Below, one piece after another: positions 53,336 through 62,912 of a stretch of DNA of 64,000 bases. Source of the stretch: Pseudomonas baetica (GTDB lineage Bacteria; Pseudomonadota; Gammaproteobacteria; Pseudomonadales; Pseudomonadaceae); assembly GCF_002813455.1 (NCBI RefSeq), contig NZ_PHHE01000001.1:5735001-5799000 (forward strand). Direction: 5' to 3'. The notes beneath the pieces were generated by a model. That model made no database searches. It was not told the DNA's origin and was given only the letters and a program-made list of their open reading frames with translations. The stretch's first letter is position 1, and each line of letters starts with the position of its first letter. Made by a program: the position numbers and the translations under genes.

Positions 53336-54058
53336 TCAGCAATTCTCGAGGGTGGCAGTGGCCAAACCGGGAAAGTCTGTAATCAGGCTGTCAACGCCGA
53401 AGTCGGCGAGTCTGCGCATCAGCGCAGGCTCGTTGACGGTCCATACCGACACATGCAGCCCCTGACGCTGCGCCTTCTGCAGGCGTTCCGGCGTACACAG
53501 CGTCCAGTTCAGCGCGAGAAACTCACAGCCATAGCTCTGGGCGACCTTCAACGGGTCGAGCCAGGCGTATTCGGCCACCAGTCCGCGCGACACGTCCGGC
53601 ACCAGATCCAGCGCCGCTTTCAATACTTCCCGCGAACTTGAAGTGATCGTCACCTTGTCCAGCAGGCCGTGGCGCTGCGCCATTTCACGAATCGCCAGCA
53701 CCGTGGTTGCGGCGCGGGTGCGTGAAGCGCTTTTGACTTCAAGCTGCCAGTGCTCGAAATTGCACTTCTCGAACAGTTCCTCCAGCGTCGGAATCGGACA
53801 CGGCTTGATCCAGCCCGGGCCACCCTTGCGTGCGTCGTAAGTCACCAGTTCGGCAGCGGTGTGTTCGACGACTTTGCCGCGGCGGTCGGTGGTGCGCTTG
53901 AGGGTCGGGTCGTGGATGACCATCAACTCGCCGTCCTTGGACAGGTGCAGATCCAGTTCGCAGCGGCGCACGCCGTGCTTGAGACATTCCTGAAAACTGC
54001 TCAGGGTGTTTTCCGGTGCTTCGCCCTTGGCGCCGCGGTGGCCGTAGATGAGGGTCAC
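53336..54058 (-). CDS. Glycerophosphodiester phosphodiesterase
   Basis: The enzyme hydrolyses glycerophosphodiesters from phospholipid turnover to glycerol-3-phosphate and an alcohol. The 240-residue cytoplasmic protein shows YGHRGAKGEAPENTLSSF (His and Arg of the active site), ELDLHLSKDGELMVIHDP with metal-binding acids, and WTVNEPALMRRL near the end. It is of the UgpQ type, with no signal peptide. The start is GTG at 54058 with ggaag just upstream. It follows the PilZ gene by 14 nt. Confidence 0.93.
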   Translation of the reverse strand: MTLIYGHRGAKGEAPENTLSSFQECLKHGVRRCELDLHLSKDGELMVIHDPTLKRTTDRRGKVVEHTAAELVTYDARKGGPGWIKPCPIPTLEELFEKCNFEHWQLEVKSASRTRAATTVLAIREMAQRHGLLDKVTITSSSREVLKAALDLVPDVSRGLVAEYAWLDPLKVAQSYGCEFLALNWTLCTPERLQKAQRQGLHVSVWTVNEPALMRRLADFGVDSLITDFPGLATATLENC

Positions 54059-54072
54059 GGTTCTTCCTTAAT

Positions 54073-54654
54073 TTAGATGCCTGATTCGTTCTGTTCGCGG
54101 GCCAGACGTCGTTCCTGGGCCTGCTTCTGCAAGATATAGCGGGCGAGCAACTGGCGTTGAGCGTCGCTCAGGTGTTCGAATTCGGTGCCGACGTCATAGC
54201 CTTCGCCCTTGCGGTCGCAATGGGTGACGCGGGCGCGCAGCAACAGGCCCAGCGCCTGCGGCATCAGCACCAGTTTCACCGACAGGTGCGCGCCGATCGC
54301 GATTGGCGTGGGGTACTGAAAGTCGATCCCGCCCTCGGAGATGATCACCGGTTGTGGCTCGCCGATATGGCCGAGCACGGTCAGGGCGACCACCTGGCTG
54401 AGCAGGTCGATGCGTTTGTTCTGGGATTTCAGGAACGCGGCGATGGCCCGGTCGCGCTCGCTGATCTGGCGCAGCAGGTGCTGCGACTCGAATTCGCTCA
54501 GGTGCAGTTCGCTGAGCAGGTTGAAGAGCGGGGAAGCATCCTGCAACACTTCCTGGCCTGCGGCTTCGGGAGCAGACAGGGGCCGAATTTCCAGTGCGAT
54601 CGAATCCTCGATACGGTAGTATTCGCGGCGATCTTCTTCATCTAATGTCGACAT
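54073..54654 (-). CDS. PilZ domain protein
   Basis: The 193-residue cytoplasmic protein starts with the c-di-GMP-type phrase DRREYYRIED (RxxxR-like). A helical region (FESQHLLRQISERDRAIAAF) follows, then a PilZ-like beta barrel with ISEGGIDFQYP (D/NxSxxG-like) and TEFEHLSDAQRQLLARYI. It matches PA2989, one of the P. aeruginosa PilZ proteins, by position. The binding motif is partly intact, so c-di-GMP binding is likely but not certain. Cotranscribed with the phosphodiesterase gene. Confidence 0.85.
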   Translation of the reverse strand: MSTLDEEDRREYYRIEDSIALEIRPLSAPEAAGQEVLQDASPLFNLLSELHLSEFESQHLLRQISERDRAIAAFLKSQNKRIDLLSQVVALTVLGHIGEPQPVIISEGGIDFQYPTPIAIGAHLSVKLVLMPQALGLLLRARVTHCDRKGEGYDVGTEFEHLSDAQRQLLARYILQKQAQERRLAREQNESGI

Positions 54655-54748
54655 GGCGAACCCATGGTAGCGGCGGTGGTCTGAGTGTAAAGCTGGTTAT
54701 CGACCCCCGCCACAAGGACGTTCCTTTTCCCTCCGAACAAGCCCCGAC

Positions 54749-55999
54749 ATGTTCAGACCTCTCTTCGTATTTATCGGCACGCGTTATACCCGTGCAAAGC
54801 GTCGCAATCATTTTGTGTCATTCATTTCCCTGACTTCGATGATCGGGCTCGCCCTTGGCGTGGTCGTGATGATCGTCGTGCTCTCGGTGATGAATGGCTT
54901 CGATCATGAGATGCGCACCCGCGTGCTGGGCATGGTGCCCCACGCGACCATCGAGTCCACCGAGCCGATCAACGATTGGCAAAGCCTGGCCACCAAGGTC
55001 AAGCAGAACCCGCAGGTGACGGCGGTAGCGCCGTTCACGCAAATGCAGGGTCTGCTGACCAACAATGGTCAGGTGTCCAAGGTGTTGCTCAACGCCATCG
55101 ACCCTGCGCTTGAGCGCAACGTCTCGATCATCGACAACTTCATGAAGCAGGGCAAACTCGACGATCTCACGCCGGGCAGCTTCGGCATCGTGATTGGCGA
55201 CAAGGCTGCGACCAAGCTGGGCGTGGGCATCGGTGACAAAGTCACCTTTGTCGCCCCGGAAGTCAGCGTGACCCCGGCCGGGATGTTCCCGCGCATGAAG
55301 CGCTTCACCGTGGTCGGCATTTTCCATGTCGGCGCCGGCGAGCTCGATGGCTATCTGGGCGTTACCAACCTGCAGGATCTGGCGAAAATGCATCGCTGGA
55401 AGCCTGATCAGGTGCAGGGCATCCGCCTGAAGTTCGATGATCTGTTCCAGGCGCCACGCGTGGCGTGGAATATCGCCCAACAACTTGGCGAAGACCATTA
55501 CTACGCCCGTGACTGGACCCGCACCCACGGCAACCTGTATCAGGCGATCCGCATGGAAAAAGCCATGATCGGCCTGCTGTTGTTGCTGATCGTTGCCGTG
55601 GCGGCGTTCAACATCATTTCCACACTGGTGATGGTGGTGAACGACAAGAAGGGTGATATCGCCATTCTGCGTACCCTCGGCGCCACGCCGGGCACGATCA
55701 TGCGCACGTTCATGGTGCAAGGCACGGTCATCGGCGTGGTCGGTACGGCCATTGGCGCTGTGCTCGGGATCCTCGCAGCGCTCAACGTCAGCGCAGCGAT
55801 CTCGGCGCTGGAAGGTCTGCTCGGTCACAAGTTCCTTAATGCTGACGTGTATTTCATTGATTATCTTCCGTCGCAGGTGCAGAGCCAGGATGTCGTCATG
55901 GTCTGCGCGGCTGCGTTGGTTTTGAGTTTCCTCGCCACCCTGTATCCCGCCTGGCGTGCCGCGCGCACCCAGCCGGCGGAGGCGCTACGTTATGAGTGA
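54749..55999 (+). CDS. lolC: Lipoprotein-releasing ABC permease LolC
   Basis: This is the inner-membrane permease of the Lol system, which extracts lipoproteins and hands them to LolA. The 416-residue protein has an N-terminal helix ([21 protein letters not shown]), a large periplasmic domain, and three C-terminal helices including [19 protein letters not shown]. It ends in the FtsX-like signature [21 protein letters not shown] and [15 protein letters not shown]. Its stop overlaps the lolD start. The lolC-lolD-lolE order shows both permease types are kept. Confidence 0.93.
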   Translation: MFRPLFVFIGTRYTRAKRRNHFVSFISLTSMIGLALGVVVMIVVLSVMNGFDHEMRTRVLGMVPHATIESTEPINDWQSLATKVKQNPQVTAVAPFTQMQGLLTNNGQVSKVLLNAIDPALERNVSIIDNFMKQGKLDDLTPGSFGIVIGDKAATKLGVGIGDKVTFVAPEVSVTPAGMFPRMKRFTVVGIFHVGAGELDGYLGVTNLQDLAKMHRWKPDQVQGIRLKFDDLFQAPRVAWNIAQQLGEDHYYARDWTRTHGNLYQAIRMEKAMIGLLLLLIVAVAAFNIISTLVMVVNDKKGDIAILRTLGATPGTIMRTFMVQGTVIGVVGTAIGAVLGILAALNVSAAISALEGLLGHKFLNADVYFIDYLPSQVQSQDVVMVCAAALVLSFLATLYPAWRAARTQPAEALRYE

Positions 56000-56690
56000 G
56001 TCGGGCATGAGTGAAAAAGCAATCTTGAGCTGCCGCAACCTGGGCAAATCCTACGAGGAAGGCCCGGAGTCGGTGCAAGTGCTGGCCGATCTGCAACTGG
56101 AGTTGCACCCGGGCGAGCGTGTGGCGATTGTCGGCACCTCGGGCTCGGGCAAAAGTACCTTGCTCAACCTGTTGGGCGGCCTCGATACGCCAACCCAGGG
56201 CAGTGTCTGGCTCGATGGCGAAGAGTTGTCGGCGCTGAGCGAGAAGAAACGCGGTCTGCTGCGTAACCGTGCGCTGGGTTTCGTTTACCAGTTTCACCAC
56301 CTGCTGCCGGAATTCACCGCGCTGGAAAACGTCTGCATGCCGCTGCTGATTGGCAAGACGCCGATCCCGGAAGCGCGTCAGCGTGCTACTGCATTGCTGG
56401 AGCGGGTAGGGCTGGGCCATCGTCTGGAGCACAAACCGGCCGAACTGTCCGGTGGCGAGCGTCAGCGTGTGGCCATCGCCCGCGCCCTGGTGAACAAGCC
56501 GGGTCTGGTGATGCTCGACGAGCCGACCGGCAACCTCGACTCCCACACCGCCCAAGGCATTCAGGATTTGATGCTGGAACTCAGTACCTCGATGCGCACG
56601 GCGTTCCTGGTGGTGACCCACGATATGAACCTGGCTCGCCAGATGGATCGCGTCCTGCACCTGCAGGAAGGTCGCCTGACACCCATCTGA
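55992..56690 (+). CDS. lolD: Lipoprotein-releasing ABC ATPase LolD
   Basis: The 232-residue ATPase powers the LolCDE complex. Walker A is GTSGSGKST, the LolD motif is [15 protein letters not shown], the Q-loop is [18 protein letters not shown], the signature is [15 protein letters not shown] and Walker B is [11 protein letters not shown]. The first ATG (55992) overlaps the lolC stop; an ATG at 56007 is an alternative. A hairpin follows before lolE. Confidence 0.96.
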   Translation: MSESGMSEKAILSCRNLGKSYEEGPESVQVLADLQLELHPGERVAIVGTSGSGKSTLLNLLGGLDTPTQGSVWLDGEELSALSEKKRGLLRNRALGFVYQFHHLLPEFTALENVCMPLLIGKTPIPEARQRATALLERVGLGHRLEHKPAELSGGERQRVAIARALVNKPGLVMLDEPTGNLDSHTAQGIQDLMLELSTSMRTAFLVVTHDMNLARQMDRVLHLQEGRLTPI

Positions 56691-56699
56691 TTGGCCGAA

Positions 56700-56732
56700 A
56701 CCCGGCGTCTGAAAAAGGCGTCGGGTCTTTTA
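56700..56732 (+). terminator. Terminator-like hairpin between lolD and lolE
   Basis: acccggcg and cgtcgggt arms (one G-T pair) are followed by cttttattttta. It could partly terminate transcription and lower lolE relative to lolCD. Confidence 0.55.
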
Positions 56733-56754
56733 TTTTTATACGGTGCCCCAGCGA

Positions 56755-57999
56755 ATGTTCAGACCGTTATCGATCTTTATCGGCACGCGCTATACCCGCG
56801 CCAAGCGCCGCAATCGCTTTGTTTCGTTCATTTCGATGACCTCGATGATCGGCCTCGCCCTCGGCGTGCTGGCGATGATCGTGGTGTTGTCGGTGATGAA
56901 CGGCTTCCAGCGCGAAATGAGCTCGCGCATCCTCGGCATGGTGCCGCACGCGACCATCGTCGGCGTCAAGCCGATTGATGACTGGCAGCCCGTGGCTGCC
57001 GCGGCCATGAAAAACCCCGAAGTCACCGCCGCCGTGCCGTTTACAGAAATGGAAGGCATGCTCTCCTACAAGGGCCTGATGCAGCCGATCCAGATCAGTG
57101 GCGTCGATCCGGCCCAGGAAGGCAAGGTGTCGATTGTTGCGCAGCACATCGTTCAGGGGCGTCTCGATGCTCTGAAGCCGGGCGAATTCGGCGTGGTGAT
57201 CGGTGAAATCACCGCGCGCCGTTTCCGCTTGAATGTCGGCGACAAGATCACCCTGATCGTGCCGGAAGTCAGCACCGCTCTGGGTGGCATCACCCCGCGC
57301 ATGCAGCGGCTTAACGTGGTGGGCGTGTTCAAGGTGGGCGCCGAGCTGGACGGTTCGATGGGCCTGATCCACGTGGCCGATGCGGCGACCATGCAACATT
57401 GGCAGCCCAATCAGGTGCAGAGCGTGCGTCTGGCGGTGAAAGACCTGTACGCCGCGCCAAAAGTCTCCTCGGACATCGCCGCTGGCCTCGGTGCCGATTT
57501 CAGGGCTGACGACTGGACCCACACCCAGGGCAGTCTGTTCAGCGCCATGAAAATGGAAAAAACCATGATCGGCCTGCTGTTGCTGATGATCGTTGCAGTA
57601 GCGGCGTTCAACATCATCGCAACGCTGATCATGGTGGTGAACGACAAGGGCGCGGACATTGCGATCCTGCGCACTATCGGCGCCACGCCCCGGCAGATCA
57701 TGGCGATTTTCATGGTGCAGGGCACGGTGATCGGGATTGTCGGCACGTTGATTGGTGGCGTGCTGGGTGTGATTGCGGCGCTGAATGTCAGTGAGCTGGT
57801 GGGCTGGATGGAGCGGGTCACCGGGCAGCACATCTTCAGTTCGGATGTGTATTTCGTCAGCAATCTGCCGTCGGAATTGCAGGGCGGGGATGTGCTGTTG
57901 ATCTGCTCCGCCGGGTTCATCCTGAGCTTCCTGGCGACGGTGTATCCGGCGTGGCGGGCGGCGAAGATCGAGCCGGCTCATGCCTTGAGATATTCGTAA
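56755..57999 (+). CDS. lolE: Lipoprotein-releasing ABC permease LolE
   Basis: This 414-residue second permease is closely similar to the LolC of this operon: the first 45 residues are nearly identical ([18 protein letters not shown]) and the C-terminus has AILRTIGATPRQIMAIFMVQG and WRAAKIEPAHALRYS. Four membrane helices and one large periplasmic domain are predicted. The ATG at 56755 is chosen by alignment to LolC; a GTG at 56743 is upstream. LolE is the half that receives lipoproteins in E. coli. The assignment of which paralogue is C or E is by gene order only. Confidence 0.9.
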   Translation: MFRPLSIFIGTRYTRAKRRNRFVSFISMTSMIGLALGVLAMIVVLSVMNGFQREMSSRILGMVPHATIVGVKPIDDWQPVAAAAMKNPEVTAAVPFTEMEGMLSYKGLMQPIQISGVDPAQEGKVSIVAQHIVQGRLDALKPGEFGVVIGEITARRFRLNVGDKITLIVPEVSTALGGITPRMQRLNVVGVFKVGAELDGSMGLIHVADAATMQHWQPNQVQSVRLAVKDLYAAPKVSSDIAAGLGADFRADDWTHTQGSLFSAMKMEKTMIGLLLLMIVAVAAFNIIATLIMVVNDKGADIAILRTIGATPRQIMAIFMVQGTVIGIVGTLIGGVLGVIAALNVSELVGWMERVTGQHIFSSDVYFVSNLPSELQGGDVLLICSAGFILSFLATVYPAWRAAKIEPAHALRYS

Positions 58000-58013
58000 G
58001 CAGACAGGCCGCT

Positions 58014-58088
58014 TTCGCGAGCAGGCTCGCTCCCACAGGGGATTTGTGAACGACGCAGATCCAATGTGGGAGCGAGCCTGCTCGCGAA
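58014..58088. repeat. REP doublet between lolE and copS
   Basis: ttcgcgagcaggctcgctcccaca and its inverted copy are separated by 27 bp, between convergent genes. Confidence 0.9.
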
Positions 58089-58107
58089 GGGGCCGGAACT
58101 GCTAGCC

Positions 58108-59457
58108 TTAATCTCCCTTGGGCAACTCAATTACAAACCGCGTCCATCCCGCCTCTGATTCGCAATGAATCTGCCCGCCATGGGCCCGGACGATGGATTG
58201 AGTCATCGCCAACCCCAACCCCGCATGCTCACTGCTGCCTTCCTGCCGCGCCGGATCCGCCCGATAAAAGCGGTCGAACAAGCGTGGTAGCAGCTCGGCT
58301 GAAACCCCTTCACCACTGTTCTCGACGGAGATTCGCACTGCGTTCGCTCGATCGAGGATCGATAAGCGCACCACGCCCTCAACCGGTGTAAACCGCAGCG
58401 CGTTATCCAGCAAATTGGAAAGTGCCCGGCGCAACATGCTGCGATCACCTTCGATTCGTGCCTGACCTTCACGACTCAGCGTCACCCCGGCGTCCTCCGC
58501 CAACAGCGCGAAAAACTCCAGCAACGCATCTGCTTCGTCTGCCAGTTCCAGCGGTTCACGTCTGGGCACCAGCAAACCGTGATCAGCCTTGGCCAGATAC
58601 AACATGTCGTTGACCAGTTGCGCCATCCATTGCAGTTCTTCGAGGTTGCTGTGCAGTGCCTCGCGGTAGTCCTCGATGGGCCGTGGGCGGGTGAGGGTGA
58701 CTTGGGTGTGGGTCAGCAGGTTCGACAGTGGCGTGCGCAGTTCATGGGCGATGTCGGCCGAGAACGCCGAGAGGCGCTGAAACGAGTCGTCCAGGCGTGC
58801 GAGCATGGCGTTGAAGCTGTGGGCCATTTCCGCAAGTTCTGGCGGAATTTGCGCTTCCGGCAGGCGGGCATTGAGCGAATGTGCGGAAATCCCACGGGCG
58901 ATTGCACTCATGCGCCGTAATGGGCGCAAACCGCTACGCGCCGCCCACGCACCCAGCAACGCGGTTGCCAGCGCCGAGAGCCCGACGGTCAGCCAGATCA
59001 AATGCTGCATGCGTTGCAGGAAATGCTGGTGATGGGTGATGTCGAGCAACAGCGTCAATTGCGGCGAGTCGGACTTGTCCGGGTAGAGCGGGGCGTTGAG
59101 TACGCGGTAATCGGTGCCGTTATCGTTCACGGTGGACAGGCCGGATTGGTGCGGCAAGCGTGCGGGCACCTTGATCGAGCTGTCGTACCAGCGCTGGCCG
59201 TCAGCCCCAGTGATGCGCAGCGACAGATCAGCCTGTCGGCTCAACTCATCCGCCAGCCGCGCCTCACTTTCACTGGCCTGAAGATCCTGCAAGGCACGGC
59301 GCAGGCCAATCAGTTTACCGTCGAGCAATTGCTGGTCGAGCTCGACAAAGTGCGCCTCGCTGGCGCGATTGAACAGGACTCCGGCAAACAGCGAAACCAC
59401 CGCAGTGCAGGCGGCAAACAACAAGGCCAGGCGCGAACTCAGGGACAACCGGCGCAT
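58108..59457 (-). CDS. copS: Heavy-metal (copper) sensor histidine kinase CopS
   Basis: This 449-residue inner-membrane sensor has membrane helices at about residues 9-29 and 152-173 enclosing a periplasmic sensor domain. A HAMP linker (GLRPLRRMSAIARGIS) follows, then the dimerisation H-box SADIAHELRTPLSN with phospho-acceptor His238. The ATPase domain has LSNLLDNALRF and a G-rich GLGLAMTQSIV lid. The architecture is that of CusS/CopS. Its start codon overlaps the copR stop by one base, so the two are one operon. Confidence 0.92.
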   Translation of the reverse strand: MRRLSLSSRLALLFAACTAVVSLFAGVLFNRASEAHFVELDQQLLDGKLIGLRRALQDLQASESEARLADELSRQADLSLRITGADGQRWYDSSIKVPARLPHQSGLSTVNDNGTDYRVLNAPLYPDKSDSPQLTLLLDITHHQHFLQRMQHLIWLTVGLSALATALLGAWAARSGLRPLRRMSAIARGISAHSLNARLPEAQIPPELAEMAHSFNAMLARLDDSFQRLSAFSADIAHELRTPLSNLLTHTQVTLTRPRPIEDYREALHSNLEELQWMAQLVNDMLYLAKADHGLLVPRREPLELADEADALLEFFALLAEDAGVTLSREGQARIEGDRSMLRRALSNLLDNALRFTPVEGVVRLSILDRANAVRISVENSGEGVSAELLPRLFDRFYRADPARQEGSSEHAGLGLAMTQSIVRAHGGQIHCESEAGWTRFVIELPKGD

Positions 59458-60137
59458 CAGGCTGAGCGCTCTTCGAGCACGTAACCCATGCCGCGCACGG
59501 TGTGGATCAGTTTGTTGGGAAATTCGTCGTCGATTTTCAGGCGCAAGCGACGGATCGCCACTTCGATGACATTGGTGTCGCTGTCGAAATTCATGTCCCA
59601 GACTTGCGAGGCGATCAGCGATTTTGGCAGCACTTCGCCCTGGCGGCGCAGGAGCATTTCCAGCAGGGCGAATTCCTTGGCGGTCAGGTCGATGCGCTGG
59701 CCGTTACGTTCGACCCGGCGACGAATCAGGTCCAGGCGCAAATCGGCCAGTTGCAGGCTGGTTTCCTGCGGTGTGGCGCTGCCGCGACGTAACAGGCTGC
59801 GCACCCGGGCCAGAAGTTCGGAGAAGGCGAAGGGTTTGACCAGATAGTCGTCGGCACCCAGTTCGAGGCCGTGAACCCGGTCCTCCACCGCATCTTTGGC
59901 TGTCAGAAACAGTACTGGCGTGTCGAGGCCAGCGCTGCGCACCGCTTGCAGGATCTGCCAGCCATTGCGTCCCGGCAGCATCACGTCGAGGATCAACAGC
60001 GCGTAATCACCGCTCAGGGCCAAGTGCTGGCCGCTGTTGCCGTCGGCCACCAGTTCGGTGTTGAACCCGGCCTCGGTCAGGCCCTGGCGCAGGTATTGGC
60101 CGGTTTTCGCTTGGTCTTCGACGATCAGCAGTTTCAT
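59457..60137 (-). CDS. copR: Heavy-metal response regulator CopR
   Basis: This 226-residue OmpR/PhoB-type regulator has its phospho-acceptor Asp51 in [13 protein letters not shown] and the receiver lysine at Lys101 ([10 protein letters not shown]). The winged-helix domain ends with [15 protein letters not shown] and [12 protein letters not shown], the strongly conserved CopR/CusR/PcoR pattern. A CopR-like box lies in the divergent promoter region shared with the cupredoxin gene. Confidence 0.95.
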   Translation of the reverse strand: MKLLIVEDQAKTGQYLRQGLTEAGFNTELVADGNSGQHLALSGDYALLILDVMLPGRNGWQILQAVRSAGLDTPVLFLTAKDAVEDRVHGLELGADDYLVKPFAFSELLARVRSLLRRGSATPQETSLQLADLRLDLIRRRVERNGQRIDLTAKEFALLEMLLRRQGEVLPKSLIASQVWDMNFDSDTNVIEVAIRRLRLKIDDEFPNKLIHTVRGMGYVLEERSA

Positions 60138-60215
60138 GGGCGACTCGGTGTGTAGGAACTCGGATTTTCAGGAACTTAGGCTTTATAACGTGAGAGCAGG
60201 CGACAAGTGCCAACC

Positions 60216-60229
60216 TGACAAAGTTGTAA
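60216..60229. promoter_or_regulatory. CopR-like box
   Basis: tgacaaagttgtaa matches the CusR/CopR-type palindrome TGACAAnnTTGTCA at 11 of 12 fixed positions. It lies in the divergent region between copR and the cupredoxin gene. A second inverted pair, cctgaca and tgtcagg (60214-60242), frames it. Confidence 0.7.
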
Positions 60230-60307
60230 TCTGCCTGTCAGGTAGATGCCAGCGCTGGCGCGCTAGAGTTTCCCACAGGCTGAACCTTATCTTGTGGGAG
60301 TACGACT

Positions 60308-60841
60308 ATGTTTTTGCGCAATCCTTTGATCCTCGCCGGATGTTTGCTGGCGCTGAATTCCCCGGCCTGGGCTGCGCCGGCTCACACCTACGATTTCGGC
60401 CAACCGGCGCCTGCCGCTAAAGCCACGCGCAGTGTCGAAGTGGTGATGGGCGACATGTCGTTCGATCCGAAAGCCATCGCGGTCAAGGCCGGAGAGACCG
60501 TTCGCTTTGTACTGGTGAATAAAGGTCAGTTGCTGCACGAATTCAACCTCGGCGACGCGGCGATGCACGCCGCACATCAGCAGGAAATGCTGCAGATGCA
60601 GCAAAGTGGCATGCTCACGCCTACCGGCATGAAAGAAATGTCCCACGACATGGCGGGTATGGATCACGCGGCGATGGGCCATGGCATGAAGCATGATGAC
60701 CCCAACAGTGTGCTGGTCGAGCCGGGTAAAACCGCTGAGTTGACCTGGACCTTCAGCAAAGCGACCAGCCTGGAATTTGCCTGCAATATTCCCGGCCATT
60801 ATCAGGCGGGCATGGTCGGCAAGTTGACTGTCAGTCAGTAA
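60308..60841 (+). CDS. Periplasmic Met/His-rich cupredoxin
   Basis: The 177-residue precursor has a signal peptide (to NSPAWA) and a plastocyanin-like fold. Type 1 copper ligands are visible as His77, Cys159, His164 and Met169 (LLHEFN and FACNIPGHYQAGM). Between the first and second ligands lies a long insert, residues 86-128, with many Met and His (MSHDMAGMDHAAMGHGMKH). Such an insert suggests binding of extra Cu(I), as in CopI-like tolerance proteins. It is divergent from copRS with a CopR-like box between, so probably copper-induced. A gggag site precedes the ATG. Confidence 0.93.
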   Translation: MFLRNPLILAGCLLALNSPAWAAPAHTYDFGQPAPAAKATRSVEVVMGDMSFDPKAIAVKAGETVRFVLVNKGQLLHEFNLGDAAMHAAHQQEMLQMQQSGMLTPTGMKEMSHDMAGMDHAAMGHGMKHDDPNSVLVEPGKTAELTWTFSKATSLEFACNIPGHYQAGMVGKLTVSQ

Positions 60842-60902
60842 GCACTCAAAGGCGCGGGCAAAGGCTGGTAGAATCCGCTGATTCTTCAGTCAGGTTTCCG
60901 CC

Positions 60903-61733
60903 ATGCATCCCGCAGCCGAACATTCGCCGCTGGGCAAATCCAGCGAATACATTGCCACTTACACGCCGTCTCTGCTGTTCCCGATTCCGCGCACCGCGAA
61001 ATGGGCCGAGTTGGGCCTGACCGCCGACACTCTGCCGTATAAAGGCGTGGATTTCTGGAACTGCTTCGAGCTGTCGTGGCTGCTGCCTTCGGGTAAACCG
61101 GTGGTGGCCATCGGTGAATTCAGCATACCGGCGGATTCGCCGAACATCATCGAATCGAAGTCGTTCAAGCTGTACCTGAACTCGCTGAACCAGACTGCAT
61201 TTGCCGATATCTCCACACTTGAAGCGACGCTGGTCAAGGACCTGTCTGCCGCTGCCGGCAAACCGGTGGGCGTGCGGGTTCGCAGCCTCAAAGACGTGGA
61301 AGCCGAAGGTGTCGTTGCGCTGCCTGGCGTATGCATCGACGATCTGGACATCAGCGTGAGCAACTACGAGCATCCGCGCCCGGAACTGCTGCGTTGCGAT
61401 GATTCGCGGGTGGTGGAGGAGAGCGTGCACAGTCATCTGCTCAAATCCAATTGCCCGGTGACCAGTCAGCCGGACTGGGGCAGCGTGGTGGTGGAATACC
61501 GTGGCGCGGCGCTGGATCACGCGAGCTTGCTGGAATATATCGTCAGCTTCCGTCAGCACTCGGACTTCCATGAGCAGTGTGTGGAGCGGATTTTCCTTGA
61601 TCTGCAGCGCTTGTTGAAACCCGAGAAACTCACTGTATTTGCACGTTACGTACGTCGCGGTGGGCTGGATATCAACCCGTATCGCAGCACTGAAAGCGTA
61701 GTACTGCCGAACCATCGTCTGGTGCGCCAATAA
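60903..61733 (+). CDS. queF: NADPH-dependent 7-cyano-7-deazaguanine reductase
   Basis: QueF reduces preQ0 to preQ1 in queuosine biosynthesis. The 276-residue protein is the long two-tunnelling-fold-domain form. The NADPH-site motif [11 protein letters not shown] is at residues 84-94. The thioimide-forming Cys184 lies in [16 protein letters not shown], followed by the catalytic Asp191 and a conserved [19 protein letters not shown]. No other queuosine gene is in the window. The ATG is preceded by caggtttccgcc, a weak ribosome-binding site. No preQ1 riboswitch is recognisable. Confidence 0.97.
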   Translation: MHPAAEHSPLGKSSEYIATYTPSLLFPIPRTAKWAELGLTADTLPYKGVDFWNCFELSWLLPSGKPVVAIGEFSIPADSPNIIESKSFKLYLNSLNQTAFADISTLEATLVKDLSAAAGKPVGVRVRSLKDVEAEGVVALPGVCIDDLDISVSNYEHPRPELLRCDDSRVVEESVHSHLLKSNCPVTSQPDWGSVVVEYRGAALDHASLLEYIVSFRQHSDFHEQCVERIFLDLQRLLKPEKLTVFARYVRRGGLDINPYRSTESVVLPNHRLVRQ

Positions 61734-61757
61734 AGATCCAGAATGTGCGATATCCAA

Positions 61758-61847
61758 TGTGGGAGCGAGCCTGCTCGCGAATGCGGTGTGTCATTCAAGG
61801 ATGATGTCGACTGATACGACGCCTTCGCGAGCAGGCTCGCTCCCACA
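61758..61847. repeat. REP doublet after queF
   Basis: tgtgggagcgagcctgctcgcgaa (61758-61781) and its inverted copy (61824-61847) lie between queF and the convergent DUF4404 gene. Confidence 0.9.
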
Positions 61848-61874
61848 GGGGGCTGTGTTTCAAGTCCGCAAATG

Positions 61875-61906
61875 AAAAAGCCCTGCCATCGCTGGCAGGG
61901 CTTTTT
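61875..61906. terminator. Bidirectional terminator
   Basis: aaaaagccctgcca and tggcagggcttttt enclose a tcgc loop, placed between queF/REP and the DUF4404 gene stop. Confidence 0.9.
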
Positions 61907-61918
61907 GCGTTTGGGGAA

Positions 61919-62182
61919 TCAGATCCCCATGCTGCCCAGCGCATTGACGATGTTACGCAGGGTGCCGGCAATGGCCGGGTGTTCGAGTTCGAAGCGATCA
62001 ACCGCCAGGTTCACGCCATCGGCGATGCTGGCGTCCTGAGTGGCCGTCTCCAGTTTGATTTCAGATTCAATCTGCACCATCAGCGCATGCAGATCTTCAC
62101 GTTCTGCTTCCGTCAGCGGTGGATTCTGTTCCAGCTGCTCGCGCAGGGTATTGAGCTGTTTCTGCAGTTCTTGGGCGGGCAT
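61919..62182 (-). CDS. DUF4404 family protein
   Basis: This is a small 87-residue protein with a heptad-rich N-terminal helix (LQKQLNTLREQLEQNPPLTE) and a C-terminal FELEHPAIAGTLRNIVNALGSMGI, the DUF4404 hallmark. It is probably helical and oligomeric. The ATG at 62182 has aggaaga upstream. Function unknown. Confidence 0.88.
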   Translation of the reverse strand: MPAQELQKQLNTLREQLEQNPPLTEAEREDLHALMVQIESEIKLETATQDASIADGVNLAVDRFELEHPAIAGTLRNIVNALGSMGI

Positions 62183-62291
62183 GGTGTTCTTCCTTTTATC
62201 GAGAGGCACTGGCATTGACCGCAGCCACGCGCCAAAGGTCTATGACTGACCTTTAGATTAATCCACTCTCGTCCACCCTGCATGATCCCGA

Positions 62292-62912
62292 TCAGGGCTT
62301 TTCGCCTTTGAGACGGCGCAGGCTGATGTCGGCCAGGCAGTTGTCGAGCTCGCCCAGATGATCGATCACCGAGTGCACGCCGAGGCAGAACAGCTGCACA
62401 GTCGCCTTGCCGCGCAGTTGTTCACGTTCTTTCTGACTTAAGGCCTGCCATTCGCCCGGCGCGAGGCCGCACAGTGAACCGCAGGAGGCGAGACCGATTG
62501 TCCATAACCCGGCATTCAATCCCGATTGCAGCAACCGTGGCTCGCCGCTGACCAGTACGCAACCGTCGAGACTGGCGACGTTCAAGTCCATGAGTGCTTG
62601 CCAGCAGGCGTTGGGCGCAGGCCACGAATTGGTTGTTGCCGAGTGTTGCGCCGGTTTGATCCAGGACGGCAACGACGCCGACAGTGGCTGGGCGAGGGCA
62701 AGGGGGAGCTCATCAAGCCAGGCGCACGGAATCTGCTGGCGCTGCAAACTATGCAGGCTGTCGATTGCGCCCGGTGTGACATCGGCATGCTCGGGCAGGG
62801 CGGTGGTCTGTTGGCGGGCGCGGGCACCGAAATCCACCAGACAGCCGCTGAGTCCGAACAGAACGGCCGTCAGGGTGGGGGCGGCGATAGGCAAGGTTTC
62901 AGCGTGAGGCAT
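62292..62912 (-). CDS. HAD-like protein with degenerate active site
   Basis: The 206-residue protein occupies the position of the phosphonoacetaldehyde-hydrolase-like gene (PA2803) and has its overall HAD layout. The first motif reads AVLFGLSGCLVDFG where a catalytic HAD enzyme has F-D-x-D-G. Both aspartates, the nucleophile and the acid/base, are absent. The later Thr/Ser motif (CVLVSGEPRLLQSGLNAG) and a cap region are still recognisable. A phosphatase or phosphonatase role is therefore doubtful; binding or regulation is more likely. It stands alone between DUF4404 and mlaA. Confidence 0.85.
   Translation of the reverse strand: MPHAETLPIAAPTLTAVLFGLSGCLVDFGARARQQTTALPEHADVTPGAIDSLHSLQRQQIPCAWLDELPLALAQPLSASLPSWIKPAQHSATTNSWPAPNACWQALMDLNVASLDGCVLVSGEPRLLQSGLNAGLWTIGLASCGSLCGLAPGEWQALSQKEREQLRGKATVQLFCLGVHSVIDHLGELDNCLADISLRRLKGEKP

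Noticed and set aside
60842..60902. preQ1 riboswitch before queF
   Set aside because: The gap is only 61 nt and lacks the preQ1 aptamer features; only a 5-bp gaatc/gattc hairpin is present.
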